Positions 22,201-35,645 of a stretch of DNA of 64,000 bases are shown piece after piece; positions within the stretch are counted from its first letter, which is position 1, and each line of letters begins with the position of its first letter. Under the pieces are notes generated by a model. It made no database searches and was not told where the DNA came from. It saw nothing but the letters and a program-made list of their open reading frames with translations. A program made the translations under genes and the position numbers. The DNA is from Neoconidiobolus thromboides FSU 785 (taxonomy: Eukaryota; Entomophthoromycota; Entomophthoromycetes; Entomophthorales; Neoconidiobolaceae). The DNA lies in contig MU626285.1 of the NCBI GenBank assembly GCA_025603075.1, positions 62,001 to 126,000 on the forward strand, given 5' to 3'.

Positions 22201-25200
22201 CTTTACCACCTTTACAATGACTAGTAGCAATTTTTCTATACCCTGATTTTGCTTTATATTTTTCTCCTCGTTTACAATCTTTTGGTCGATCAGGATCTTT
22301 ACCAAATAATAAACATTCTCCAAAGCCCATTTCACTACGCCAATAATTCACATCACATTCATAATCTTGTTCATTACATTCACAACTTTCCATATTTATT
22401 TCTTTACTATGACTATTTTCTCCAACATAACAATTGGTTCCTATCTTTTTACGCCATAGACTTAATTTACTTCCCAATAAACATTTGGACGTGGTTGCTT
22501 TATTATCTTTATAACTAACTATTCTCTCTGGTGTCCATTTTTCAAAATCTTTCCATTTAAGTTCATCAAATTCACCTAAAAATTTATTATGATTAACCTT
22601 ATTAAATTAAATTAATAAAAAAATTTACATTTACGTTCAAATAACTCTGAAAAGTCAACTGTAACAATTTGTGATTTATGACCAGCTGAAGCTTTTGAAT
22701 TATCATGTTCACTTGAAAATCCAATAATTAAAAATCTTAATGATTCTCCACTAGATGCTGTTAATAAATGTGTTGGTTTGATTGGATCATTTGAAAATAT
22801 ATATTTATTCCAATTTTTACCACCATCTAAACTATAAATTAAAGTATTTGTAGGCGCTTCATCATCTACTAATACTAAAATACTACCGCTATCACCAATA
22901 GCATATAATGACTCTGAAGCTTTAATTTCATTCCAAGTAATACCATTGTCTAATGTAAGATAAGTTTGACACTCTTCATAAGGCAATAAAGTTTGTCCAA
23001 CATTCCCAACAGCTATCATATGTCCTTTTGAATTTTGATTACCAAAGGAACCCAATTGTTGATGATTTTCATAAATAGTATGTAAATGTAAGGAACAACC
23101 AAGTTCTAAACAATCATACTCTTTACCATTAATACCTTTTTTGGGTGGCTGAATATAATTCCAAGTAGCTCCATTATCATATGATATTACTGTTTTTGCT
23201 ATTGGATTTTTGTTTTCATCCATACTAGTTACTTGATTGGCTAATATCATCCCTTGAATACCTAATACTTGTTCTAAATCAACAATTCCTTTGGAACTCA
23301 CTCTTAAATCAGGTAATGAAAGGGAATAAGCTGTACCATCAAAATTAGAAGTAAATAAAGAACCAATAGGTAGTTGAGAGATACCAAAAGTAGGTGTTGT
23401 TGTATTTTCAAAAGATACTTTAGAAAGTGTTAACATTATAGAACTTCCATCCGAATTTTCAGATTCATGAATAATAAAACCATCACTTGAAATTTCCATC
23501 ATCGGAGGAAATTTAGCATCGGAAAATTTAAGATTTGATTTAGCTACTTTAATTAATAATTGTTCTTTTTTATAAGAAGAAGCAATTAAATAAATACCCG
23601 ATATTGTAAATTGACCAATATCTTTTAATATAACATTCTTTTTAGTAATATCTTGACTATCAATAGTATATAAATCTAATGGATGATTGGGATCTTTAAC
23701 TAACTCCAATTTACTTTGATCAATATTAATATCCATATTATTATAAATTGAACAAAATATTAAATTTTTATTTTCTGGTGTAAATTCACTTGTTATACCA
23801 AATTCACAATTTCTAACATACTTACTAATTGATTTCCATGTTTTTCCATAATCATTGGATATAAATGCTTCACTATGACATTTTGGACATTCTGTACTAC
23901 CAATAAATAATATTGTTTCTTTCTTATTAGAATTAAATGATAATATTTGATTGGTATTAAAAGTACTCATTGATAATGGTAAACTAAATTTATCAAAAGT
24001 TTTACCTTGATCTTTAGTTAAATATATATTTTGATCTTTAGTAATAACAAATGCTGTCAATTTATCATATGGATGTCCAATAATTTTAATGACTTTTTCA
24101 TCAATTTTTTTTCGCCAACTAGTACCTTTATCTAAACTAGTCCATAATTCCCCATTAATTGTATAAATCATATAAACTTCTGATTTGGGAAATATATAAT
24201 AATTTAATATACTATGGCTAAATTCTTTCCTTTGATGACGTACTTTTCCATTGTTGGGAATGGTTATTGTATTATCAGTGATATTACATGACTTTTCTAT
24301 CTTTTGATTTAATTTAACTGCTCCCTTCGCTTTTTCATCACAATTATTTCCAGGTATTTTACGATATCCAGAACTTGCCATAAATTTATCACTCTTTTTT
24401 TTACATTCCCCTTTAGGTATAAGTATTTCTCCATGTAGTTCACATTTACCATCCTCATTAAGTATATAATTATAATCACATTCAAAATCAGATTCAGTAC
24501 ATGGACATTTCTCCTTACTTGATTTAAAAATTTTAAATTTTTCCCCAATATAACATTCTACTTCTGGTTTACGTCGAAAATATTTTAATTCACTACCCAT
24601 AATACACAATTTATCTTGTTTATTATTATTATTTCTAATTTTACTTTTTGGTTGCCAAACTTCAAAATCTTTTGAATCTTCTAATCTTTTTTCATCAAAT
24701 TTACATTTCCTGGGATGAGCTTTAGAAAAATCAAAATGATATAATACATAACTATCATCCTTTTTTTCACCTAATAAAATTACAGATTGAGATGATGATA
24801 ATTTTTCGGTTGTTAAATAAACGGGTGTTATTGCTGCATTTAATTTTTTTTCATTCCAATGCTGTCCTTGATCAAATGAATAGATAATTCTTTTCACTTC
24901 TTTTTTATCTTCAGCTAATACTAAGATACTTCCCATATCTCCTAATACATATTTATGTGGTCCTGGTCGTGCACATTTCCATGATAAGCCACCATCTTTA
25001 GAATAAAAGGTATCGCCATCTTCTCTATCTTTAAGATAAGGACCAACATTACCAACACCTAATAAGATACCTGGTGCTGATTGTCTAGAAAATACAGGAC
25101 CCATATTATTGATATTACTTACAGAATGTAAATGTAAGGAACATTGTTTTTTATCTTTGGATTTTAAACATGAATATTCTTCTCCTTTACAGTTCTTATT

Positions 25201-26674
25201 AGGTGGTATTAATGTATCCCATTGTCCACCATTATTAAATGTAATATAACTTGCTAGTTTTTTCTTTACTATTTTCAATCCTTTGGATACTTCTTTGGGA
25301 TTTTGTACAATGTTGCTTAATATTATATTTTCTACCCCTTTCACTCTTTCAAAATCAACAATACCAGTGGAATCTCGATTCACATTTAATAAAGATTGTG
25401 TAAAATAAGTACCATTAGAATTAGAAAAATATAAACCACCAACTTCATCATTGGAGGAAAATACTACATCTAATACAATGGAATTGGAAGTTGAATCAAG
25501 TAATGTAAAAGCCTAAAAAATATTGTAATCCTTAAATTAAATTAAATTAAATTAAAATACTTACATTTTGCTCTAAACTTTTATGCTTAGGTAAATAACC
25601 CTATATTAACAAATTAGATATCAATTCAATAATAATAATAATCTATTTTTCTACCTCTGCCCACACCTTTGCATCTTTAGAAACAAATAAACTTAATTTT
25701 TCTGATCCCACATCTCTTCTTACAGCAGCTACCATAAAACTTTGTAAAACGGTAAAACCAATAACACCACCATCGGGTACCCCATCAAAATCGAAATCGA
25801 CTAAATTTTTAGTATTAAAAAAATCAGTGGACCAAACCAATTTAGAAGCATCAATAGCTTCTTTTGCATCCGGTGCTTTTTTATCACTAGCTTTAATACA
25901 AACAACCATTTTCTCATCTATATCTTCCATTTCTTTTCCTTCACTTGATAAAACCCATTTACATGTGGAAATATTATCAAGTAATTTTTTTGGTGATGAT
26001 TTAAAAAAATTAGTAGTATAATAAGCACTATCTTTACATGTTTCCACGCTACCCAAAAAACCAGAGTGTTCACATTTGCTACCAAGATAGATTATATATT
26101 CTGGTTTTTTAGAATTAAATAAAAACGTGCTTGATTTTGAAGCTGGTAATACCGGTGCTTCAAACGATTTCCATGTCTTTCCTTGGTCTTGAGTAAGATA
26201 ATGTTCCTTTCCTGAAGTGGCTATGATCGCCTATAAAATTTATAAATAGATTTAAAAAAAATATTAATTAAGGGAAAAGTTTACTTTATCATTATCATAA
26301 GGATGTCTATATATAGTAGTTATCTCTTTTTTACTTATATCTTTTAATAAATTCCATGTCTTTCCTTCGTTATCAGAGCGATAAACATTATTACTTTCGG
26401 ACTCCAAGTATAAAATAACCTAAATAGAAAAAAAATAGTGGTTAAAATTAAGAATTTCTTTAATAAATTTTTATTTTATTTTAAATATAGTACTTACATC
26501 CGATTCCCTAAAATAAAATAAACTTTGAGGGGCCTCTTTAAATTCAGTTGTAGCAATTTCAATCTTTGCTTCCGCTTTAACATATTGTATATTCAAAAAT
26601 AACACCAATAATAACCAATATATTGGCCTCAGAAATATCTTTCGTTTCTTTCTTTCACTTTTATGTGATACCAT
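19292..26674 (-). CDS. VPS10: VPS10 vacuolar sorting receptor with three Vps10 domains
   Basis: A type I membrane protein of roughly 2,200 residues in a dozen or so exons. It begins at 26674 with a basic, then hydrophobic signal/anchor (IYWLLLVLFLNIQYVKA). Three complete Vps10 modules follow, each a ten-bladed propeller with the ITFNNGG block, a LHLH signature (CSLHLHSVS, CSLHLHTIY, CGLHLHSFT) and a Cys-rich 10CC segment ending SGYRKI. Modules end near 24.2, 22.2 and 19.9 kb. Family knowledge: the S. cerevisiae receptor has two such modules, so the third is an extra copy. After module 3 comes a membrane helix (IFFIILIPLIGLIALLYGF, 19.73-19.79 kb), then the second hydrophobic patch typical of fungal VPS10 and a tail with YEPV and Tyr/Asp-rich repeats ending DEEDGLL, which resembles Golgi-endosome sorting signals. 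It carries vacuolar hydrolases such as CPY from Golgi to endosome. I saw no frameshifts once introns are removed. Confidence 0.93.
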
Positions 26675-27765
26675 TTTATTATTTTTTATCTAAGTTAAAG
26701 AAACTATGAAGTTTGGAAATTTAATTATTGAAGCTTTAAATTTTTTTTCTTGGTGTCATCAGCATAAGCCAATGAAATCAGGGGTTTGAACTTTTTAGTG
26801 AAGCTTTAAAGTGGCTTAGATTTTAAAGGATCTGAACTATTTTAGCTTGGTTGTAGTGATTGTAACTCTTTTGCGACTTTTTTACCAATAAGTTTTATAG
26901 TTAAATTATTTATATAGTCAGTTTTTTTAGAGTCTTATCTTTTACTTTAGTTAATTTTAACATAGCTTTTTTTCTTAAATGAACAGTTAATTGAATTGGA
27001 GTTGCAACAACTGCATTGCTTTAGTTAATTTGATAAAAAATTTAATAGTTGGTAAGAAGGTTTATGGTAGAATCAGATACTTTTTATAATTGAGTTTAAT
27101 AATCAAATAGATGTGATTAGATGATATATTATTTTCAAAGTATTAAGAAAACCCTTTTTAGTGTTAAAGGGAAATTACCCTTAAAAAGTGAAATATAGAC
27201 TTTGAAAAGACTTTAATAAACTTAAAATTAAAATTAATAAATACTAATTGAATTGTATATTTCAATTATTTTTATTATATTTTATTATGTTTTATTATAT
27301 TTTATTAAAAGAATTAATTTTATATAAAATAACAATAAGTTAATGATATTATTAAAGTGAAATAATTATGCTAATTTGATGCTATTAAATATATTATAAT
27401 TTTTAAATAAATTTCAATGTTTATTATAGTTATAAAAAAAAGATCCAACTTTATATTATATAATAAATAAACACTTATTTCTATATTTGAATTATTTTTA
27501 CTCATTTTCAATTATTTGAATATTCTTGTTTTATAAAATCAAATTTTTAAATTATTTATTATAGATAATCTGAAACATTAAAATATAAATAGTAACCTTA
27601 ATTACAAAAAATACTCTAAGATTTAGAATTCAAATCAACCAATCTGTGGCACAAATTCAAGACTTCATTCAAATAATTAAATTGGAACAAAAAATAAAAA
27701 TTTATAAAATTAAATTTTAGTTTTATATTTTTTAAATTTAATCAAAAGGCTAATAATTCTATTCA
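26675..27765. promoter_or_regulatory. Divergent intergenic region between VPS10 and the TMF-like gene
   Basis: 1.09 kb shared by two divergent genes whose products both act at the Golgi/endosome. It must hold both promoters. No specific site is convincing in DNA this AT-rich, and no MITE is present. Confidence 0.4.
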
Positions 27766-30700
27766 ATGAGTTTTTTTAAAGATAATCAAGGAAGCTCTGG
27801 ATGGGGCGGCTTCTTAAAACAAGCAATTAACAATATGGAATCTCAATTAGATAAAGTTTTAGATTTTCCAGATGAGGAAACAAACAAATTAAAACCACAA
27901 ATACAACAAAGTAAGTTTATAAAGAAAATTATTCAAATATTGTTTTATATTTTACATTGTATTATAAACTATCATGGTTTTATTATTTTAATAATATTAA
28001 CTGATTTTCCATAGAATCCCATAAACCTAAACCCATAAAAAAAATACATTCTAATGGGGTATCAGGATCCGATCCTTTAGGTGCTAATATTCAAGAAATT
28101 GAAAAGGAGACCAAATTAAATCCAAATCCAAATCCATTAACATCACCTAATAGCTTAAAAGAAGAAATATTACTAAAAGAAGAACCATTATTAAAGGAAG
28201 AATTAAAAGTAATGAAGAATAAAGAAGAGAAAGTAATTGAGAAACAGACTAATGGACAAGATAATAAAAAATTAAATAAAAAAGAACACAAAAAGAGAGT
28301 GGACGACAAGAAAATGGATGAAAAGAAGGAAGAGATAGGTTTTGATAAAATTCAAGATGAAGATAATATAGATTACAAAAAAATAGCTGAACAGAGAGAG
28401 ATACAGTTGATGAATGCGATTAATAACACTTCGGCACTTAATGAAACGATATCTAATTTAGAATTTAATTTATCAAAATTGCAAAAAGAAAAAGAAGATT
28501 CAGAAAAGAGATGGTTAGCTAGGGTGAATGGATTAGAAAATAAATTGTTAAATAAAACGGAGGTAAAGAAAAGTTTAATATCTTTTAATCATAATATGTT
28601 GATGATGGCATAATTAGGAAATTGATACAAATTTACCGGATGATTTAGATAAATTAAAAAGTATGATTACTGGTTTGAAAACTCAATTGGAGGGCAAAGA
28701 TGAACAAATTAGTGGATTAATGCAAGAAGGTAAGGAAGTTATTATTATATATTATTATATATTATTATTATATAGAACTATTTTGTTAAACATATATTAA
28801 TAATTCTATTAATTTATAGGTGAAGCATTAACAAAAAAAGAATTAAAAATGAGTACAATCTTACAAAAAGTAAGAAATAAAGAAAATGAAAATGAAAGAG
28901 TATTAGTAGAATGTCAAAAAAAATTAGGACAAGTTGTTAAAGAAAATTCAGATTTAAAATCAAGAGTTTCAGGTTTAATTACTTCAGAGAAAAAAGCTAA
29001 CGGTAGATAATTTATTTTTAATAATTTCTTAGGATGAGGTATTTATTTTATTTTATTTATTAGACATAATTCGAGCATTAAAACAAAACAATGATCAAAT
29101 TCGAAAAGAAAAAGAAGAATCAGATAATAAATGCAAAAGATTAACGGATAATGAAGTTAATTTAAAGGTAATTTCAATAATAACAAGTTCAATTATTTTA
29201 TATTTTGTTATTTATTATTATTAGATATCATTAGAAAAAAGTCAATTAGAAGTAAGAAATTTACAAAAAGAAATTCAAAAATCAATAAATCAAAATTTAA
29301 AAATTCAAAAAGAAAAAGAAGTAAATATCATTAGTTTTATATATTATTTATTAAATGAATAATTAAATTTATATAGACGAAAGATAAAGGTATATTAGCA
29401 GATGAAGCTATTGCTTTAAAACTACAAATGGAAGAAATCGAAAAGGAATCTCAAACAATTGTAATTTATATATTAAATATTGATTAATAATCGATATTTA
29501 TTTTAATTACTTTTTAGGTACAAAATTTACGTCAAGAATTAATAAAAACACAAGATAAATTGTCAGCAAAAGAAGAAGAATTTCAAAACGAATTGATGGT
29601 AATCTTTTAATTTTTTAATTATTAAGAAATTTTTTTAAATTAAATTAAAATAGATATTAAAATCAACGAATAAGATAATAAATAATAATAATAATAATGA
29701 TAATGAGGATGTTGATAATATAAATAAAGTAGATGATGATGATGTTAATACAGTTATTGAATTAGCTACTCAACCTTTATTAAATCAAATTCAAACTTTA
29801 AAATTGGAAATATACAATTTAACAAGTAAAGTTAAAGAATATGAAAAAAAGTAGTTTAAATTTAAATTTAAATTTATTGATATTAATTTATAATTAATTT
29901 TTTATTTTAGTTTAAAGATTTCTAAAGAAAATAATTTGGAATTAACTATTAAACTTGAAACTACAGAAAAAACATTGAAAGACAATTTAGAAATTAATGT
30001 AATTTTATTTATTCTATCAAATGTTAATAAACTATTAATTAATCTTTTCTATTTAGGACAAATCCATTGAAACTTTAGAGTTATCATATAAAACAATGGT
30101 AGAAGAATTACAAATCATTAAGCAAAACAATCAAGTAATTAAATTAATTACAAATTAAGTTAAACTCAATTAAATTATTAATATTTATTTTATCATAGAT
30201 ATTATTATCAGACAAAGAAACATTAGAATTCAAAGTCAATGAATTACAAGAAACAATTAATTCATTAAAACAATCCCATTTACTTGAAATGGAACAATTA
30301 AGAAAACTATATGAAGTAATTAGTTTATTATAACTTACAATTAATAATTAATAATTAATAATTAATTAATCTATTTTATTTAATTTTAATTTTAATTTTA
30401 ATTTTATTTAATTAGTTTAAAGAACCGAGCATAATTTCTCCACGTTCTTCATCAGTCTCCCCAAGTCCACCTGCAAGTAGTTATCATGAAGAACAAAATT
30501 CACGACCTATTAATAATCCTCATGAATTTAATGATTCAATAATTAATACTTATCCATATACAAATCGAACAAGAAATTCAAGTTTATTACCCGAAGTAAG
30601 TAATCTATTTCATTAACTCAATATTAAAATAGATAGAAGTTTATAAAAAATAACATTTAATATTTAATATTTAATATTATTTATTATTAGCATACAACGA

Positions 30701-31304
30701 TAGGTCCAATGATTCAACCTAATAGAACAAGAAGTTCAAGATCAAGTATTGATTTTAGAGTTGAAAATAGAAATATATCACCTACATCGGGGTTAACTGG
30801 AATGAATAATTTATCGAATGATAATAAAATTAGAACTTTACAAATTCAATTAAAAGCAGCATTGGAATCAAAAGGTAAGTTCCAAAGTTCAATTGTTTTC
30901 AGAGAAAGTTCAATTAATATTGATTTTTTTTAGATCAATTATCTAATGAATTAGTCCAATTGAGTTGTAAATTTAAAGAATAGTAAGTTGGAATTAATAC
31001 TATTTTTAATATTTAATATAGAATTCATATTTTATTTTTATAGTGAAGCTACTATTAATAAAATTAATAATATGGAATTAGAACATCAAGAATTGGTTAA
31101 AAAGTAAATGAAAATTAAATTCCAAATGTAATTGAAATTGAAATTAATTACTAATATTATTTTTTGTTTAGACATGAAATTGTATTAGAGTTATTAGGTG
31201 AAAAATCGGAACAACTTGAAGATGTTAAAGCTGATTTACAAGAAGCTAAATTACAATATAAGAAACAATTAACGGAACTTATTTCTAAGATACCTACTTC
31301 TTAA
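27766..31304 (+). CDS. TMF/Sgm1-like Golgi coiled-coil protein (golgin)
   Basis: About 20 short exons separated by 35-90-base GT-AG introns. The N-terminus (SGWGGFLKQAINNMESQLDK then VLDFPDEE) matches the amphipathic start of TMF1-type golgins. The middle is a long Lys/Glu-rich coiled coil. The C-terminus (ALESKDQLSNELVQLSCKFK, then ELEHQELVKKHEIVLELLGE and KSEQLEDVKADLQEAKLQYK) fits the TMF TATA-binding-named domain, which in practice binds Rab6/Ypt6 at the Golgi. The stop is at 31302-31304. By family knowledge, such golgins tether transport vesicles to the trans-Golgi, and yeast Sgm1 is the counterpart. Introns carry simple AT repeats (28741-28780, 30340-30420). Exon boundaries in the middle are by eye; the two ends are firm. 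Confidence 0.82.
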
Positions 31305-31933
31305 ATTACATTTGGTTGTTATGATTTTATGAAGATTGTTGTTAATGATTACTAATTTGAAGTTGATAAACGAGGAATTTTTTTAAGTTGAATATTTTTA
31401 TTTTGTGTATGTGTTTCTTAGTGTAATAAAATTTCAAGTTTTATTAAATGGGTCTTTTAATGCTTTGCTTATTATTAGTTATGTCTAATACTAAGACAGT
31501 ATAATTCTATTAAAGCTAATATTAATATTAATATTATGTTAATTTACTTATTTTAAATTAATAATAACAATTAATTAATTAACATTGATCTTTTTATTTA
31601 TCAAATGTCCTTATCATTTAGTAATAAAAATCCACCCTAAAAATGAAGTGGATGATAATCGAGAATAAGATAAACTTCTAATGGAGATAAAAAGGAGGAG
31701 GATTTAAAAGGAATATAAATATATTTTGATTTTAAAAGAATTAGGAGTTTATTTATTAAGATTAATCGGTATTCAGCTTCCCAAAAAGATTTTAATTCTC
31801 CTTTTTAGTTAAGACTTCTAAATTAATATAAGCTATTTTCTATTTCAATAAGAGACTAATTGATGTTTATTATTATAAATTATTGATTATTAATACAATT
31901 TTTAAATTTTAAAAATTCTAAAAAATAGATAAT

Positions 31934-32036
31934 AAGGTGAGATATTTTTTTAGTTAAGAATTTTGCTAACAATCTCCGCTTAAATAGTGCTTAAAAAAAT
32001 GAAAAAAGTGATCAAATCAAGAAAAATATCCCTGTT
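31934..32036 (-). repeat. ~105-bp foldback MITE, copy 6
   Basis: The reverse-orientation consensus is recognisable (AGTTAAGAATTTTGC, TTAAATAGTGCTTAAAAAAA, AAAAATATCCCTGTTAT), with both termini partly decayed. Confidence 0.7.
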
Positions 32037-32276
32037 ATCTTCTGTGGAATCAAAAGACTGATTAAAATGTTGATAGTGTTAAAGTCCTTTTAAGATGAGC
32101 TCTTATCTATCTTGTTAACTTATTTTAATATTGAAAGACATCTTTATTTGAGTTTGAAATTTCAAAAAAATAAAAAAATAAAAATGGCATTATTCTATAA
32201 TTCTACTAATATAATTAATCATACTAATAAATTGTAAAATAGTAAAATGAATTCATTGTCTATAAAGTTTTCAATT

Positions 32277-32377
32277 ATATCCAGGTGTTTTTTTGACTTC
32301 ATCACTTTTCTCATTTAAGCGCTATTTAAGTGGAAAGGTTATTAGTAAAATTCTTAAAACAAAGTGCATCCTCATAT
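32277..32377 (+). repeat. ~105-bp foldback MITE, copy 7
   Basis: Reads TATCCAGGTGTTTTTTTGAC, then TTTAAGCGCTATTTAAGTGG, and ends GCATCCTCATAT. It is oriented opposite to copy 6, 240 bases away. Confidence 0.75.
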
Positions 32378-35366
32378 TGTTTGAATTAACCATTATTAAA
32401 GCAAGCTTATACTAAAAAATCAAATTTAGTATTATTAAATTAATATAACATTTATAAAACATTGCTTGATGTTTAAATGGTAACTACTATATCAAAAATG
32501 ATAATTGGAAAAAAGTCAATATTATAAATTAAAGCAATTATTTTAATTTTAATATAACCACTACTAATAATAATAATAAATGAACAAAAGAGGGTTGGAA
32601 ACAGAACGATAAATAAGCTCAATTTAGCTAGAATCCGATGAAACCCTTACTACTTTATAAAAAATCGAATATATATTCTATTGAATTATATCTTCTTTTA
32701 TTATAAAGTTTATGAATCTTTATAGAAAAAATAACTAAAATCAAAAAGAATTGGTGTTTTAATATAGTAATCATCGAATTCGTAATAAAATAAAGTGACT
32801 AAACTGAAACAAAATAATCTTACGATATGAATTTAGAACAATTTTATGTGTCACCAGCATTACAATTAATGATAATAAATTTATCTTACTATTATTGAGG
32901 CTTTTCAGTTTTAACAAAAAAGATCGATGAAGAAGGTATGGTTTCTTTTAGTTACTATTATTTATATAGAAGTATATGCAGGTTGTAATATTTAATTTGT
33001 TTTTTTGTTAGGTTAATTAATAGAAAAAGGTAAAAGAAGAAGTGTTCAAATTTTATAGTAAAATAGATGACCAATTAAGTCAATATTAAACGAAAACGTT
33101 AAATAATAAAACATCTTGAAATCTTATATATTAAATTTAATATAAAATTATTAAGGTTATATGAATATCAAAAATTATAAGCTTGACTATCTTGTCCTTT
33201 AATCCCCGGTTATATTCATTTTACTTTGCTAATCAATATCTCAATTTTAATATTAGTTTATTTTTATGCACTTTTAAAATTTTATTAAATTTAATATTTG
33301 CATAATATGTTAGATTAGTTTCTCTTTTTTAAATGATAAGGCTTTTAAACTAGTTGAAAAAGGTAAAACACAAGTTAAATATTTCTATATATTGGAAAAA
33401 TAGATATTAAATAAAATAAATTTTAATATAAAAAAGATAGTAACTTTAAAGTTTGGTAATTATATTATTAAATGTTTAATATAATATTGATATATAGTTG
33501 TAAAGTATATGTTAAATAAAGTAAATTAAAGTTTAAAAGAGAGCAATTATTTAAATATAAATTGGACTGATTACTTAATACTAGCTTAAGAAGATTCAAT
33601 GTATTAAAAATACCATAAAGCAGATCGTCTGAATGGGGCAGCTTTTTATAAACGGAATATGAACGAATTAAAGAAGTATTTATTTCTTTTACAGGTAATG
33701 AAAGGTTATTTATTTTATACATTTGATATCATTACCCTATTTAATAGATAAAAGAGTTATAAGCTGTTACTTAAAAATAACTCTATAATTTTTATTAAAA
33801 TTATTATTTTTCAATGTGACTTTAATGTATAATTTTTTATTTAGATGTTATTAATTAATAGTGACACTATAAAAACATTGCATTTTTTAATATTTTAAAA
33901 AATATTAAAGAAGATGTTTCGGAAATATAAAAAAATTATGAAATAGTCAAGCTAAAAAAAAGCTGATGAAAACAGAGATGAAAACATTCAAGATAAAAAC
34001 TAAAAGTTTAAACTGACATTAAATTTTTAAGAATAAAACTAGAATAAAAGTTATGACAGAAGAATTCAAAAAACTGATAAATTAACTATTAATTATTCTT
34101 ATATATTACTATTAATGTTTAAATCTACTATAGTTAAAGTTGATAATAAAGGGTTTATTGTTATAATTACCAAACACCTTGCATATTTACCTTTATTTTT
34201 GGATTACTATTACTGAATTCATCCACTTTTTATTAACACATCTTAAAATATAGTACACCTTACTTTATTATTATAGAATCATTAGAGTTTTTTTAATTTA
34301 ATCAGTATTCTAAATAAATATTTAAAAAAACGTTGAAAATTTATCACTTAATCTAATAAAATAAAAAAGATAAATTATATATTAGTATAACATTAAATAA
34401 CAATAATTCTATATAGCAAATTACCAACTACGCCAAGAAGAACACCATTTTTGAATGCTAAATACAGTTATGATCAAAACACACAATCCAATCTTGTGGT
34501 ATAAAGTGCTGTAAATAATATCAAATAAATCACTGTGAAAAGTAACAAAATTAATCCTTTTAGATAGATTGGTTAGAAATTAGAAATTTAATAATTAGAT
34601 TAAAAGTCATCTGCCAATTTTAGTAATCCGCGGCCAAATTTTAAACCTTTTGTTCTTTAACAAATTCACAATAAAGCATATCTAATACATGGGTATGTTA
34701 TAAGATGTAAGGATAATACAAAAAGAGCTGGTAACCTTATTTGATACAACTTTTGTTATAAAAATGGTACGTCAATTTATTGAACTGTGAGACTTGTAAT
34801 ATTCAACAAAATGACTCCATTCTATAACTATATAATAGAAGATGACAAAAAGGGGGATATTATTTTTCTTACTGCGTGAAGTTTATATAACACAGGAATA
34901 AGAATTTAAAGTTCCATAAATTAAATAATGCGAGACCTTAGATAAAAAGTTAGCTTTTATTGATAAATCCTTTATTTATTTTATTGTGTTTAAGATGATA
35001 AACAAGTTCTTTATGCATTCTTAATCTAAGCCTTAATATGTTGATTAACAGGGCTTTAACATGGAACTTCAGTTACTATTTCAAGTCAATATGTAAAACC
35101 ATGCTCTTGAATTTGTTTGCGAATTATTTGTTAATTTGAAATCCTTGCGTAAAATGAAATCATGTCATTCGTCCATTGCTAATTTTAGCAATAGTTATAT
35201 TTACATTGAAATTAAGCCCTAAAAAGTAAGGTAACTGCAAAAGGATATTTGAGAATCCAAATCCGATAGTTGCAAAAAGTCCAAAAGGTATAAATAGAGA
35301 GGAAAAGTTGAGTTTAAGCTTTAAAAAATTTTCAATAAAGTTCAAATTTAAAGTCCAATTATTATT

Positions 35367-35645
35367 ATGAGTTGTTTATTTGATTCCGATTCCATCTTTT
35401 CCATCCAAGAACAAGATAATATTACCTTAGGATGTGAGCAAAGATATCTATCACCAAAATCTTCTATCAGCGATTTAGAAGCTGCTTATCTTGATGAAGA
35501 AGACGATTATTTAGTTCATATTGACCAATCCAGTTTAAAAGGCTCCGCTTTTCAAGTTTGGGAAAAATGTATGGACTCATTTATTGATTCTTTAGATAAA
35601 CCTACCTTTAAAAATATCAACCACCATGCTATAGCAAGGATATAA
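35367..35645 (+). CDS. Small acidic hypothetical protein, 92 aa
   Basis: An ATG-started single-exon ORF (MSCLFDSDSIFSIQEQDNIT ... KNINHHAIARI). It is balanced in composition and less AT-biased than its surroundings, with an acidic run (YLDEEDDYLVHID) and a helix-like segment around WEKCMDSFIDSLDK. There is no signal peptide, membrane segment or recognised domain. It could be a small cytosolic or nuclear protein, or the 5' exon of a longer gene. No downstream continuation is evident. The neighbourhood is otherwise decayed, which lowers confidence. Confidence 0.5.
   Translation: MSCLFDSDSIFSIQEQDNITLGCEQRYLSPKSSISDLEAAYLDEEDDYLVHIDQSSLKGSAFQVWEKCMDSFIDSLDKPTFKNINHHAIARI

Larger units (their letters stand above)
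31305..35366. other. Decayed intergenic region with an inverted pair of MITEs
   Basis: Four kilobases with no intact gene. It holds two oppositely oriented MITEs (31934-32036 and 32277-32377). It also holds short stretches whose translations look protein-like but are cut by stops: 32826-33060 plus (MNLEQFYVSPALQLMIINLS, then a stop), 33530-33722 minus (RSYSVYKKLPHSDDLLYGIF) and 34430-34560 minus (hydrophobic, LLLFTVIYLILFTALY). These may be remnants of dead genes, but none could be assigned to a family. Confidence 0.45.

Noticed and set aside
33468-33722. 84-residue minus-strand ORF
   Set aside because: No homology recognised, no promoter or neighbour support, and the C-terminal half is AT-driven Leu/Asn/Ile. 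At most a gene remnant.
35160-35345. 61-residue hydrophobic minus-strand ORF upstream of 35367
   Set aside because: Hydrophobic by AT composition and overlaps the leader of the small ORF; no signal peptide layout or exon partner.
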